From assembly GCF_008085915.1 (NCBI RefSeq), contig NZ_VSJK01000016.1, positions 1 through 64,000 on the forward strand: a stretch of DNA of 64,000 nt. The letters run 5' to 3'. Of this stretch, positions 1 to 8,328 are shown one piece after another (position 1 is the first letter of the stretch; each line of letters starts with the position of its first letter). Source of the stretch: Oceaniovalibus sp. ACAM 378. Its GTDB lineage: Bacteria > Pseudomonadota > Alphaproteobacteria > Rhodobacterales > Rhodobacteraceae. The translations under genes were made by a program, and so were the position numbers. The notes under the pieces were generated by a model. That model searched no databases, was not told where the DNA came from, and saw only the letters and a program-made list of their open reading frames with translations.

Positions 1-197
1 GCGGCAAACTGGGAGCCGAACCGGTTCACCCAATCTCGGATCGTCTCGTACGAAACTGTTACACCGCGTTCGGCCAATAGATCCTCGACGTCACGCAGGC
101 TCAGGGCGAAACGATGGTAGGCCCATAAGGTGTAGCCAATGATGCTCCGCGGAAACCGGAAGCCTTTGATCCGGGACAAATCTTCAATATTCAGCAT
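1..197 (-). CDS. IS6-family transposase, N-terminal part (partial)
   Basis: This DDE transposase would catalyse replicative transposition of the IS6 element. Reading from an ATG at 197 down to the window edge gives about 65 residues that start MLNIEDLSRIKGFRFP. The segment carries the family-typical N-terminal pattern: a short hydrophobic stretch with YTLWAYHRFALS, then LRDVEDLLAERGV and SYETIRDWVNRFG, which is the helix-turn-helix DNA-binding part. The DDE catalytic domain lies beyond the edge, so it is unknown whether the gene is intact. No frameshift is seen in the visible part. The fragment does not overlap the transposase segment kept at 59.9-60.4 kb, so the two cannot be compared directly. 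Confidence 0.75.
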   Translation of the reverse strand, partial: MLNIEDLSRIKGFRFPRSIIGYTLWAYHRFALSLRDVEDLLAERGVTVSYETIRDWVNRFGSQFA

Positions 198-254
198 GGC
201 CGGAGAGTACCCGGGCGTAAAAGCTTCAACAACCTGACAATGCCCCGCAAGACC
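1..254 (-). mobile_element. IS6-family insertion sequence, left part (cut by window edge)
   Basis: The start of an IS6-family transposase runs off the left window edge on the minus strand. Its upstream side ends near 254 with GGTCTTGC (read on the minus strand). This resembles the outer ends of the two other IS6 remnants in this window, GGTATTGC at 48930-48937 and GGTTTTGC at 59898-59905. The boundary is therefore an inference from three similar ends. The remainder of the element, including the catalytic core, lies outside the window. Confidence 0.6.
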
Positions 255-844
255 CTCGGCTGGCGAACACTACCAATCCATAATAGTAAATGTGTCAAGA
301 GTTGTTATGTTCAAGGCGAGTGAGCGGGCGATTTTCCTCCGTAAGGTGCGAAAATCAATAAGCATATATTACAGATTTGTTCGATGACGCTCAGCCGTCT
401 GCAAGGGTCTTTCGCTCTTCTTCATGACTCTCATCCGTCACAGGGTTCAGATTTGCGGCAAGCCTGGAACGCGTGTGGGCGCTTCCGTATCTACAGCTGA
501 TTTTTCGACGTTTTGGCAGAGCTTCAAGTCGTGGGTCAGCCCTCACGATGTGGCTAGTCTGACGCCACGGGCCGGTATGCTGTCCGGAAGACTGCGCCGA
601 TATTGGCTGCGGGGTATGTTTCGGGTCAAAGGCGACTGGCTTGATTGAAACAATGAACCAGAACCCCTCGATTCTTAAAAACCTTGGATTTTTCCACGGA
701 GGCTGACACCAACCAGGCTGATCGGCGGGTTGGGTTAAAGGTCTGCCACGATACGCCGATCTTCGACCATGGATTTTTCCGATTGCGTCTCTCTGACATG
801 CCATCTAGGCTACTAGTAGTCCAAATCCGCATGAGGGGGGTAAG
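255..844. other. Intergenic, about 590 bp without a recognisable gene
   Basis: No open frame here resembles a known protein or has a convincing ribosome-binding site. The short frames around 391-990 on both strands overlap each other and look like chance. A direct repeat GGATTTTTCC occurs at about 686 and 771. The only part with a likely role is the palindromic operator-like site at 810-823, just before the oxidoreductase gene. The stretch probably combines the old flank of the IS6 insertion with the promoter of the downstream operon. Confidence 0.4.
812..823 (+). promoter_or_regulatory. Operator-like site shared with the alginate operon
   Basis: The sequence ACTAGTAGTCCA lies 22 bp before the oxidoreductase start and sits in the palindrome CTACTAGTAG. 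It differs at one position from ACTAGTATTCCA at 6094-6105, one of two tandem sites before the alginate importer operon. FCD/FadR-type GntR regulators bind short palindromes of this kind, and such a regulator is encoded at 5204-5893. A shared regulon is an inference. Confidence 0.45.
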
Positions 845-1987
845 TTGGTGGAACGCAAATTGAAAGTGCTTGTGGCCGGGACCGGTTTTGCCGGAGAGGG
901 TCATGCCAAGGCCTTTCGGTGGGCCGGCGCCGAGATTGTCGGCATCGTGGGTCGAACACCGGGTGTGGTCAGCGAATTGGCCGAGAAGTTGCAAATCCCC
1001 TGTGCGAAAACCGACTGGAAATCAGCCCTCGAAGAATGCCAGCCGGACATTGTATCGATCGCGACGCCGGGCGGCGCCCATTATGAACCGATCAGGCAGG
1101 CGATCGAGTCCGGCTGTCATGTCTTTTGTGAAAAACCCATGACCGATCGTGCTGAAACCGCAACCGAGCTTTACAATCTCGCGCGCACGAAGGGCGTCAA
1201 GACGGCCTATGCTGCTAGCTTCCGCTATGCCCCGGGCGTCCTGCACGCCAAACAGTTGGTGGCCGAAGGCGCGATTGGCGAGCCTGTCGAAGTCGAGTGC
1301 ATGTCCCACTTCAATCTCGAGCGTAACATCCCGTTTGGATGGTCGCACAGGAAAGAACAGGGCGGCGGCCGTCTGAACAACAACTTCACCCATACCCTTT
1401 CAATCGTGACTTCTGTCCTGGGCGACAGGATCATGTCGATCATCGGCGAGGTCCGCGACGATCTGGGCCGCGCGCCCATTGTCGAGGGCGTGCACAACTT
1501 CGCAACGCGCCGGGACTTCATCCCGAAAGACCTCGACGACCCATCGCTCAATTGGGGCGAAAGCAATGTCGAATGGTCCTATACCGTTCTCGCCCGGCTG
1601 GAGAGTGCGTTTGCCGAAAAGCCCGTCTCGGTTCTGTTCAAGCATGGCGGTCTGGTGCCCCGGTTCCACGAGGATCACATTGTGTTTTATGGCACCAAGG
1701 GCGCGATCTATCTGAAAGGGCACTATGGCAGCGGGCCAGTGTATCTTTGGGGGGCGGACCGAACTTGGCAGGAGTTGTCTCTGCCCAGCGATATTGCTGA
1801 CACGCTTCCGGATGTGGAGGGTGAGACCGAGCAGTGCTGGCACTATCTGGCACGGGAATTCGTCAGGGATATTCTGGGCGAAGCGGTCCCGGCCTACCCG
1901 ACATTCAAGGAAGGCAGCCAGTATCAGCAGATCATCGAATTGATCCGCAAGAACGACAATTGGACCGATGTATCCCACCTCGCATGA
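845..1987 (+). CDS. Gfo/Idh/MocA-family NAD(P)-dependent oxidoreductase
   Basis: This is a dehydrogenase or reductase that probably acts on a sugar, sugar acid or inositol-like substrate in the cytoplasm. The N-terminal Rossmann motif GTGFAGEGHA lies at about residues 12-21. The family-typical EKP motif (CEKPMT) is at residues 96-98, with the lysine expected in catalysis. A GFO_IDH_MocA C-terminal domain follows, and 380 residues is normal for the family. Translation starts at TTG 845 or GTG 848, preceded by a G-rich Shine-Dalgarno stretch at 833-840. The mannonate-dehydratase-like gene follows 36 bp downstream, so the pair is probably one operon. If the partner makes 2-keto-3-deoxygluconate from mannonate, this enzyme could supply mannonate from mannuronate, but that is inference. 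The substrate cannot be read from the sequence. Confidence 0.85.
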   Translation: MVERKLKVLVAGTGFAGEGHAKAFRWAGAEIVGIVGRTPGVVSELAEKLQIPCAKTDWKSALEECQPDIVSIATPGGAHYEPIRQAIESGCHVFCEKPMTDRAETATELYNLARTKGVKTAYAASFRYAPGVLHAKQLVAEGAIGEPVEVECMSHFNLERNIPFGWSHRKEQGGGRLNNNFTHTLSIVTSVLGDRIMSIIGEVRDDLGRAPIVEGVHNFATRRDFIPKDLDDPSLNWGESNVEWSYTVLARLESAFAEKPVSVLFKHGGLVPRFHEDHIVFYGTKGAIYLKGHYGSGPVYLWGADRTWQELSLPSDIADTLPDVEGETEQCWHYLAREFVRDILGEAVPAYPTFKEGSQYQQIIELIRKNDNWTDVSHLA

Positions 1988-2023
1988 GGCACCGCCCATG
2001 CCCAGCCCAAGGAGACCTGAACA

Positions 2024-3250
2024 ATGAAAATCACCGGCGCCACGGTCTTTGTCGGCGGACCCGCCAAGAACTATGTCACGCTGAAGATCATGACAGATCA
2101 GGGGGTGTACGGTCTGGGCGATGCAACGCTGAACAATCGCGAAACCCTGCCTGCTGCCTATCTCAGGGACTACCTGATTCCCAACCTGATCGGCATGGAC
2201 CCCCGCAACAGCGAGGATATCTGGCAGCTTTTCTATCGCGGGGCGTACTTCCGACGCGGGCCTATCGCAATGGCGGCTTTTGGCGCCATCGACATGGCGC
2301 TTTGGGACATCAAGGGCAAACTGGCCAACATGCCCCTCTATCAGCTTTTCGGTGGCAAAAGCCGGGAGGGAGCGCTGGTCTATGCCCATGCCACCGGGGC
2401 TGACCTCGAGGACCTGATAGACTCGATCAGCCATTATGTTGAGCAGGGCTACAAGGCGGTTCGCGTGCAATGCGGCATTCCGGGGATGCCTACAGCAAGC
2501 TATGCGGTGCCGGACAAGAAAGGTGATGTTCGCAATTACATCACTGATTACAGCGGCATCAAACCCAAGGTCGAGATCTGGGACACCGACCGCTACATGC
2601 GCTACATGCCCGGTGCGCTGGCGGAAATCCGTGGGCGGTTCGGTGCGGACCTCAAGATCCTGCACGATGTGCATCACCGACTGCTGCCGCGCGAGGGAGC
2701 CGAATTTGCCAAGGCGGTTGAACCGGTGGGGCTTTTCTGGCTGGAGGACCCGACACCGGCCGAAGATCAGGACGCGCTGAAGCTGGTCCGTCAGCATTCG
2801 ACGACACCGATTGCCATCGGAGAAGTGTTCAACTCGGTCTGGGACTGCAACAAGTTGATCGAGAACGAATTGATCGACTACATCCGGCTTGCCGCGACCT
2901 ATGCGGGCGGCATCACACCGCTGAAACGCATTGTCGATCTTGCAGGCCTGCATCATGTACGCACCGGCTTTCACGGCGCCCCCAGCCATTCGCCAATCAG
3001 CATGGCGGCGCAGTACCATCTGAATGCATGGGCCCCCAATTTCGGCATCCAGGAATATCTGGTGCTGGGCACCCCAGAATGCGACGCGCTGTTCCCGTCC
3101 GGGCACAGGATGGAAAATGGCATGGTCTTTGTCAGTGATGCGCCGGGGCTGGGTGTCGACTTCGACGAGCAAGAGGCGGCGCGCTATAGCTATTCGCCTG
3201 GCAGCCACCCGGTTGTTCGCCTGCTGGATGGCACGATGTGGAACTATTGA
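2024..3250 (+). CDS. manD: Enolase-superfamily sugar-acid dehydratase, mannonate dehydratase (ManD) group
   Basis: The enzyme would dehydrate an aldonic acid, typically D-mannonate to 2-keto-3-deoxy-D-gluconate, with Mg2+. The 408 residues align from memory along their whole length with the Novosphingobium ManD. The group pattern is visible: Asp215-x-His217 (HDVHH), Glu241 (WLEDPTP), Glu267 (IGEVFN), His317 (TGFHGA) and Glu344 (IQEYL). The spacing equals that of the characterised enzyme with an offset of five. The segment after His317 reads GAPSHSP instead of the usual GATDLSP, so the substrate may differ, for example another hexonate. The start ATG has GGAGA 10 bp upstream. It lies 36 bp after the oxidoreductase and probably shares its promoter. 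ManD group membership is secure; the exact substrate is not. Confidence 0.85.
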   Translation: MKITGATVFVGGPAKNYVTLKIMTDQGVYGLGDATLNNRETLPAAYLRDYLIPNLIGMDPRNSEDIWQLFYRGAYFRRGPIAMAAFGAIDMALWDIKGKLANMPLYQLFGGKSREGALVYAHATGADLEDLIDSISHYVEQGYKAVRVQCGIPGMPTASYAVPDKKGDVRNYITDYSGIKPKVEIWDTDRYMRYMPGALAEIRGRFGADLKILHDVHHRLLPREGAEFAKAVEPVGLFWLEDPTPAEDQDALKLVRQHSTTPIAIGEVFNSVWDCNKLIENELIDYIRLAATYAGGITPLKRIVDLAGLHHVRTGFHGAPSHSPISMAAQYHLNAWAPNFGIQEYLVLGTPECDALFPSGHRMENGMVFVSDAPGLGVDFDEQEAARYSYSPGSHPVVRLLDGTMWNY

Positions 3251-3585
3251 CCGGCGCCATCAATTTAAGGAATCGTCCACCGTACGGGTCAGGACCGGGC
3301 AAACCAGATCGCCCTCGCTTCAGGTCTCTGGGATTCTTCCTTGGCTGGCCCGACATACCGGACGTGCATCAACGGGCAGACCTTCTGGCCAAGCGCAGTG
3401 TGATTATCGATGGTTTGCCTCCTGAGTTTGGAAATTCGGGCCCGAAATCGCAGACAGGACTGAGAGACGTCGTCGTTGGATCAGTCTCGACTGGCACGTG
3501 GACAAAAAAATTCCTGCGCCGGTGAAAATGTTGATTGTTCCGACATAGGTTCCGTCCAGCCCACAGCACTCAAACAGGGTTCAAC
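3251..3585. other. Intergenic, about 335 bp, nothing recognised
   Basis: This stretch lies between the ManD-like gene and an SDR relic. Short frames on both strands have no ribosome-binding site and resemble no family known to me. No strong hairpin or terminator was seen. It may be decayed coding sequence that once joined the ManD gene to the SDR whose remnant follows. Confidence 0.4.
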
Positions 3586-3710
3586 ATGGCTGGTCTTTTC
3601 TCACTGTCCGGGCGCAAGGCGCTCGTGACGGTGCCGACACTGGCATAGGCCAGGCCATTGCCGCGGCTCTGGCGGGGCAGGGCGCCCATGTGATCTGCGC
3701 CGGGCGCTGA
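3586..3710 (+). pseudogene. SDR relic (KduD / 2-deoxy-gluconate dehydrogenase-like N-terminus)
   Basis: An ATG at 3586 opens a frame reading MAGLFSLSGRKALVT. After a one-base shift it continues GADTGIGQAIAAALAGQ and ends VICAGR with a stop at 3710. Joined, these are the first 42 residues of a short-chain dehydrogenase with the TGxxxGIG dinucleotide motif, most like KduD-type enzymes of pectin and alginate catabolism. The catalytic Tyr-Lys half is absent, so the gene is dead. Its presence beside ManD suggests that a keto-deoxy-uronate or gluconate dehydrogenase was once part of this operon. Confidence 0.7.
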
Positions 3711-3719
3711 ATGCCGGGC

Positions 3720-5084
3720 TCAGTCCACGATGGGCCGCCGTTTCCAGTCGCCCTTGAGCATGCGCAGGTGGAAGGGCGGGAATTTGACCAGCTCTTCGGC
3801 AAGCAGAAGCGAAAAGATCCATAGGACCGGCATCTGGAACCAAAGCACCATGAGTGCCGTGGCGGGCACGCGGAACAACCATTGCGACCAGACAAAGATA
3901 TGCATGACGTACACCGTTTCCCCGCCCGCGCGCAGGCTGTTGCCGCAGATCGCGTTTGATCCTTTCGGAAAGGGAAGCAGTAGCAGAATCGGCAGGAAAC
4001 TCAGGAGGGTGGCCTGCGTTTCCCGATTCAGATCGGCATATATCCACGGCGATCCGAGACATATGCCCGCGAAGACCACAGCGACGAGCGCGGCAAGAAA
4101 CAGTGCGACCTTCCATGCGTCGGCAAGGAAGGAGTCGAGGTCCTGTTCGGGGATACGCCGCCCCAGCAGCTGCGCCACAAGGATGCCCGTGGCCTGGGCC
4201 CAACTCATGCCGGCTGTGCCAGCCACGTTGATCCATGGCATGATGAGGGTCATCGCGGCGAACTGGTTGATCGGGAGTTTGGCATAGATCATGCCGCAGA
4301 CACTCATGGCGATGGTGGCGCTGGAGAAAGTGGCGGCGATCGGCAAGGCAAAGACCAGATGCCTGCGCAGAGTGGCCGCAAAAGTGCCGTTCCGCCAGCC
4401 TGGCACCCGCAATAGCGCGGCGCGCCGGGACAGCAGGACTGCGGTCAGAAAACCGACTTGCAGGAACGAAGCCAGCGCGCTGCCCAGTGCCGCCCCGACA
4501 ACACCCAGTTCGGGCGCGCCGAACAGCCCGTGGATCAGGATGATACTGGACACGATGTTGATCGGGACCGCGACCACATAACTGAGTGCGGGCAGGCGGG
4601 TTTCGCCGCAGCCATTGAAAAAACCTGTCAGACACTGGCCGATGGATTCGGCCAGAATAACCACGGCGAAAACCGCCAGGTAACTCCGCGCCTGCGTCGC
4701 GATCCAGGCATCATGGGCCAGCACGTCGATGATTGCCCCGGCGGTGAGACCGAGAACCAGTAGGCCGATAAGAACCGCGGCGACATTGATGGTCAGGCCG
4801 GCGATCAGGGCCGATTTCATGAACACATCGTCGTCAGAGCCAAAGGCCTGGGCAATGCGGATCTGGGTTGCGTTGGAAAACGCCACGATCAGCCCAAACA
4901 GCAGCCCGGCGATGGAGGCCGAGATACCTAGTACCGCGACCGCTTCCTCGCCGAGAGACGAGACAAGGTAGGCATCGATCACCACGATTCCGTGCAGCAA
5001 GACGGCCTTCAAGGCCATTGGCCAAGCCAGATGAAACACTGCACGGTTTGAGGGAATGTTGTGAGTAAGGGGTTTGTTGCTCAT
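3720..5084 (-). CDS. MATE-family multidrug/metabolite efflux transporter
   Basis: This is an inner-membrane antiporter of the MatE (DinF/NorM) type, which exports organic cations or metabolites using an H+ or Na+ gradient. The 454 residues show about twelve hydrophobic segments arranged as two related halves. The start reads FHLAWPMALKAVLLHGIVVIDAYLVS, with LGEEAVAVLGIS after the first helix pair, as in MATE proteins. The gene starts at 5084 and is convergent with the SDR relic. It lies downstream of, and in the same direction as, the GntR regulator that begins at 5893, with a 119 bp gap, so the two may be cotranscribed. Its role beside an alginate locus is unclear. The substrate cannot be predicted, and it may simply have been inserted between the two sugar-acid operons. 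Confidence 0.85.
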   Translation of the reverse strand: MSNKPLTHNIPSNRAVFHLAWPMALKAVLLHGIVVIDAYLVSSLGEEAVAVLGISASIAGLLFGLIVAFSNATQIRIAQAFGSDDDVFMKSALIAGLTINVAAVLIGLLVLGLTAGAIIDVLAHDAWIATQARSYLAVFAVVILAESIGQCLTGFFNGCGETRLPALSYVVAVPINIVSSIILIHGLFGAPELGVVGAALGSALASFLQVGFLTAVLLSRRAALLRVPGWRNGTFAATLRRHLVFALPIAATFSSATIAMSVCGMIYAKLPINQFAAMTLIMPWINVAGTAGMSWAQATGILVAQLLGRRIPEQDLDSFLADAWKVALFLAALVAVVFAGICLGSPWIYADLNRETQATLLSFLPILLLLPFPKGSNAICGNSLRAGGETVYVMHIFVWSQWLFRVPATALMVLWFQMPVLWIFSLLLAEELVKFPPFHLRMLKGDWKRRPIVD

Positions 5085-5203
5085 GTCACATGGTCCAGCA
5101 GCCCGCCAGAGCGGGCGCAGATGGCATCACGTCGTCCGCCCGGGATATTCGGGACGGCACGTGGTTTTCAAAGGATCGTCGTCCGCCTGGGAACGAAGGG
5201 GCT

Positions 5204-5893
5204 TCAGCCGTCCTGCGGCTCGAAGTAGTTGGCATTGGTGACCTCGATGGCCTCAATGGTGGCATTCAGCCTGGACAGGTGCAGCATACCAATCTCTACG
5301 GCGCGAGCCTCGTCTCCATCTACAATCGCGGCAGCAATCGCTTTGTGGTCGTTCAGAAGTTGCGGCATCCGGTCTTCCTTGGAGAGCCCCAGCATGCACA
5401 GCCGGTCGACCTTGGCCTTTTCCTGCGCGATGACATCGAACGCAAAATCTACGCCGGCGATGTCGCACAAGGTTTGGTGGAATTCATAGTCGAGCGCGCC
5501 GAACTCCCGGTGGTCGCCCTTGGCGATGGCCGCCTTCTGACGGTCCAGACAGTCATCCAACCGGACCTTGCCAAGCCTGTCGCAATGGCGGGCAGCGCGG
5601 CGCAGAACCTCGGATTCGATCGAGGCACGCACAAAGCGCGACTTTTCGATTTCACGCGATGAAAAGCGTTTGACCTCGGTCGCGCGTTGCGGACGGATCA
5701 CCAGCAGATCCAGATTGGCAAGACGGGTAAAGGCGTCACGCACAGGTTGGCGCGAAACCCCAAACTGCGCGGCGATATCGGCCTCGGAAATCCTGTCGCC
5801 GGGCCGCAGGCGCAACGAAGAAATTTCGTCATAGAGACTGTCGAAAATTTCGTCGACCGTGGTTCGTCGGTCATTGGTGAGGGTCTGTTGCAT
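5204..5893 (-). CDS. GntR-family (FadR/FCD subfamily) transcriptional regulator
   Basis: This is a DNA-binding regulator whose ligand is likely a sugar acid. Residues 10-75 form the winged helix-turn-helix, including SEADIAAQFGVSRQPVRDAFTRL, the recognition region of GntR proteins. The remainder is an all-helical FCD domain with the metal and effector-binding pattern of Asp and His residues (LDYEFHQTLCDIAG, LLNDHKAIAAAI, MLHLSRL). At 229 residues the length is typical. It is transcribed away from the alginate operon at 6221. Two tandem palindromic sites lie at 6094-6127 and a similar one at 812-823, so the likely role is repression of both operons until an uronate or KDG-type inducer binds. 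The regulatory link is inference from position and site similarity. Confidence 0.88.
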   Translation of the reverse strand: MQQTLTNDRRTTVDEIFDSLYDEISSLRLRPGDRISEADIAAQFGVSRQPVRDAFTRLANLDLLVIRPQRATEVKRFSSREIEKSRFVRASIESEVLRRAARHCDRLGKVRLDDCLDRQKAAIAKGDHREFGALDYEFHQTLCDIAGVDFAFDVIAQEKAKVDRLCMLGLSKEDRMPQLLNDHKAIAAAIVDGDEARAVEIGMLHLSRLNATIEAIEVTNANYFEPQDG

Positions 5894-6093
5894 CTGTCAA
5901 TTTTCCTTGTGCATCGTGGGCTTATAGTCGCGTCGCTGTGAAACACCAGTTCCCGGCCTTTGCGTTATTATGAAGGCCTGTCTGATCCGCCATGGGTTTC
6001 GAAAAGTCCGGGCGTCAGTTGGTGGTCAGCATGTTTTTCTCGTCTTCGTTAGGGGCAGATTTGCGGCTTGAAGCCTCATAGAATCATTTCGAG

Positions 6094-6127
6094 ACTAGTA
6101 TTCCAGTTTTAAGACTAGTATACCAGT
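6094..6127 (+). promoter_or_regulatory. Two tandem GntR-type operator sites before the alginate operon
   Basis: ACTAGTATTCCAGT (6094-6107) and ACTAGTATACCAGT (6114-6127) are spaced 20 bp apart, about two helical turns, so both would face the same side of the DNA. The second copy is nearly palindromic around GTATAC, as FCD-GntR sites often are. They lie between the divergent GntR gene and algS, about 95 bp before the algS start. The intergenic region 5894-6220 holds no gene. Binding by the 5204-5893 product is inferred. Confidence 0.6.
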
Positions 6128-6220
6128 TGGAAGTTTTTAGCGAATCGGATGTTCATCAATCTGTCGTTTGCGGGAACAAAACAAGGGACCTGGCGGGTTC
6201 AAGTCAACATGGGGGGGGAC

Positions 6221-7324
6221 ATGTCTGGAGTTCGTTTACAGGGCATCACCAAGGCGTACGGTGCGGTGCAGGTGGTTCATGGCATCGATCTTGAGGTGCA
6301 GGAAAAGGAATTCGTCGTTCTCGTCGGTCCATCCGGCTGCGGCAAGTCCACCACGCTGCGGATGATCGCCGGGTTGGAAGAGATCTCGGACGGCGATCTG
6401 ACGATCTACGGCCGGCATGTGAACCGGGTCGCTCCCAAGGATAGGGACGTGGCGATGGTCTTCCAGAACTACGCGCTTTACCCGCATTTGAACGTCGCCG
6501 AGAATATCGCCTTTGGTCTGCGTATCCGCAAGGAAAGCAAGGAGCATATCGCCGCGTCGGTAGCCGAGGTTGGCGGCATTCTGGGTCTGACGCCCTATCT
6601 CGATCGCCGCCCTGCCGACCTGTCGGGCGGTCAGCGCCAGCGGGTTGCGATGGGCCGCGCGATTGTGCGTCGTCCCAAGGTGTTTCTGTTTGACGAACCT
6701 CTGTCGAATCTCGATGCCAAGCTGCGCACGCAAATGCGGGCAGAGATCAAGCGGCTGCACAAGCGGCTTGGCGTGACCTCGATCTATGTGACCCACGATC
6801 AGGTCGAGGCGATGACACTGGCGGACCGGATCGTCGTCATGCACGACGGGCGGATCGAACAGATCGGCGCGCCGATGGATCTGTTCCTCAATCCGGCCAA
6901 TACCTTTGTGGCCGGATTCCTCGGTTCGCCACCGATGAACATGGTCAAGGCCAGAATCGTGGCGGGCGAGCAGGGTCCTGTGGCGGAATTTGACGGCCAA
7001 AGGATACTATTGCAGCAGATTGCGTCGTTGCAGAATGCGGTGGGCCAAGAGGTGATCCTTGGCATCCGTCCGGAGTTTGTAGTTGTGGCGGCCGAGGATG
7101 CGCCAGGGCGTGTCAGCATTGATGTCGACCTGGTGGAAACCCTTGGCTCCGAGGCGCTGGTTCACGCAAGCCTGATGGGCGAGCCCTTTGTGATCCGCAC
7201 CGAAACGGTCGGCCAGATGGATGTGCTGAACTGTGTGTCCGGCTTTACCATCCCGCCGCATCTGGTTCGCGTTTTCGACGCCGCATCGGGGATCGCGCTC
7301 CCGGGTCAGGTGCATGAACAATGA
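6221..7324 (+). CDS. algS: Alginate ABC importer ATPase (AlgS-like, MalK/UgpC family)
   Basis: This cytoplasmic ATPase would energise uptake of alginate or unsaturated oligouronides. Walker A is GPSGCGKST (residues 36-44), the signature LSGGQRQRV starts at 134, and Walker B FLFDEP has its Asp at 158. The switch His follows in YVTHDQVEAM. A C-terminal TOBE/OB regulatory region completes 367 residues. I chose ATG 6221 because a run of G residues just upstream serves as the Shine-Dalgarno; the frame also extends back to 6149. The stop overlaps the next start (ATGA at 7321), so translation is coupled to the permease. Family membership is certain. The alginate assignment rests on the neighbouring AlgM/AlgQ-type proteins and the PL15-type lyase. 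Confidence 0.85.
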   Translation: MSGVRLQGITKAYGAVQVVHGIDLEVQEKEFVVLVGPSGCGKSTTLRMIAGLEEISDGDLTIYGRHVNRVAPKDRDVAMVFQNYALYPHLNVAENIAFGLRIRKESKEHIAASVAEVGGILGLTPYLDRRPADLSGGQRQRVAMGRAIVRRPKVFLFDEPLSNLDAKLRTQMRAEIKRLHKRLGVTSIYVTHDQVEAMTLADRIVVMHDGRIEQIGAPMDLFLNPANTFVAGFLGSPPMNMVKARIVAGEQGPVAEFDGQRILLQQIASLQNAVGQEVILGIRPEFVVVAAEDAPGRVSIDVDLVETLGSEALVHASLMGEPFVIRTETVGQMDVLNCVSGFTIPPHLVRVFDAASGIALPGQVHEQ

Positions 7325-8316
7325 CAAACGAATTGGACCCCTCCGTCGGGCAGACGGAAGAACTTGTAGTAGAGGCGCGCGAATCCCAACGCGTCCGCAA
7401 GCCGGGCCGCGTCGTGCGGGTGGGCGACCATTTCAAGCGGGAATGGCAGCTATATGCGATGCTGATCCCGACGATCATCTGGCTTTTGGTATTTCTCTAC
7501 AAGCCGATGTACGGGCTGCAGATCGCGTTCAAGGATTACTCGATCTTTCGCGGTGTGGCGAACAGCCCCTGGATCGGGCTGGAGCATTTTCAGACATTGT
7601 TTGGCAATGACCAATTCCTGAGGGCGCTGAAGAACACGATCATCATCTCGTTTTACGGGCTGATCTTTGGCTTTCCGATGCCGATCGTGATCGCGCTGAT
7701 GTTCAACTAGATCCTCAAGGACTGGTTCAAGAAGACGGCGCAGACCATCGTCTATCTGCCGCATTTCGTGTCTTCGGTGATCATCGCGGGCATCGTCATC
7801 ACCGCATTCAGCCCCTCAGCGGGCATTGTGAACACGATCCTGGGCTGGTTCGGGATCGACGCGATCTATTTCCTGACCAAACCAGAATGGTTCCGGCCGA
7901 TCTTTGTCGGTACCGGCATCTGGCAGGAGGCCGGGTTCCAGTCGATCGTCTATCTCGCGGCAATCGCGGGCGTCTCTCCTACACTGTATGAATCGGCGGT
8001 GGTGGATGGCGCGAGCCGCTGGCAGATGATGTGGAAGATCACCATTCCCTCGATCATGCCGACGATCATCATCATGCTGATCATCCGTATCGGGAACATG
8101 CTCGAAGTGAGTTTCGAGATGATTATTCTGCTCTATCAGCCGGCAACATTCGAGACGGCCGACGTCGTCAATACCTTCATCTACCGCCAGGGCATCCAGG
8201 GCGGCCAATACGACCTTGCCGCAGCCGCGGGCCTGTTCAACGCGGTGGTGGCCTTCGTGCTGGTGATGACGGCGAACACGATCTCGAAGCGCTATTCGCG
8301 CACGTCGCTTTGGTAA
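7321..8316 (+). pseudogene. algM1: Alginate ABC permease AlgM1-like, interrupted by in-frame TAG
   Basis: This would be the first membrane subunit of the alginate importer. One continuous reading frame from 7321 to 8316 encodes an LplB/AlgM1-type permease of about 331 residues, but codon 130 is TAG at 7708-7710 (ALMFN-stop-ILKDWFKK). Both sides remain well-formed: membrane helices before and after, and an EAA-loop (ESAVVDGASRWQMMWKITIP) near residue 220. There is no frameshift, and the downstream part has no convincing new start with a ribosome-binding site. The next ATG, at 7768, lies inside a helix. Possible explanations are a recent nonsense mutation (for example GAG to TAG), readthrough, or a sequencing error. 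If real, the importer should not assemble unless the stop is suppressed. The neighbours algS and algM2 are intact. Confidence 0.8.
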
Positions 8317-8328
8317 GGGGGGAAGACC

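Noticed and set aside
745-758. GCCACGATACGCCG shared with 60503-60516
   Set aside because: A 14-base identity is expected by chance several times in 64 kb of G+C-rich DNA, and the flanks do not match.
1400-3208. Long open frame of about 600 codons on the minus strand
   Set aside because: It runs antisense to the oxidoreductase and ManD genes, matches no family and arises from G+C-rich codon bias.
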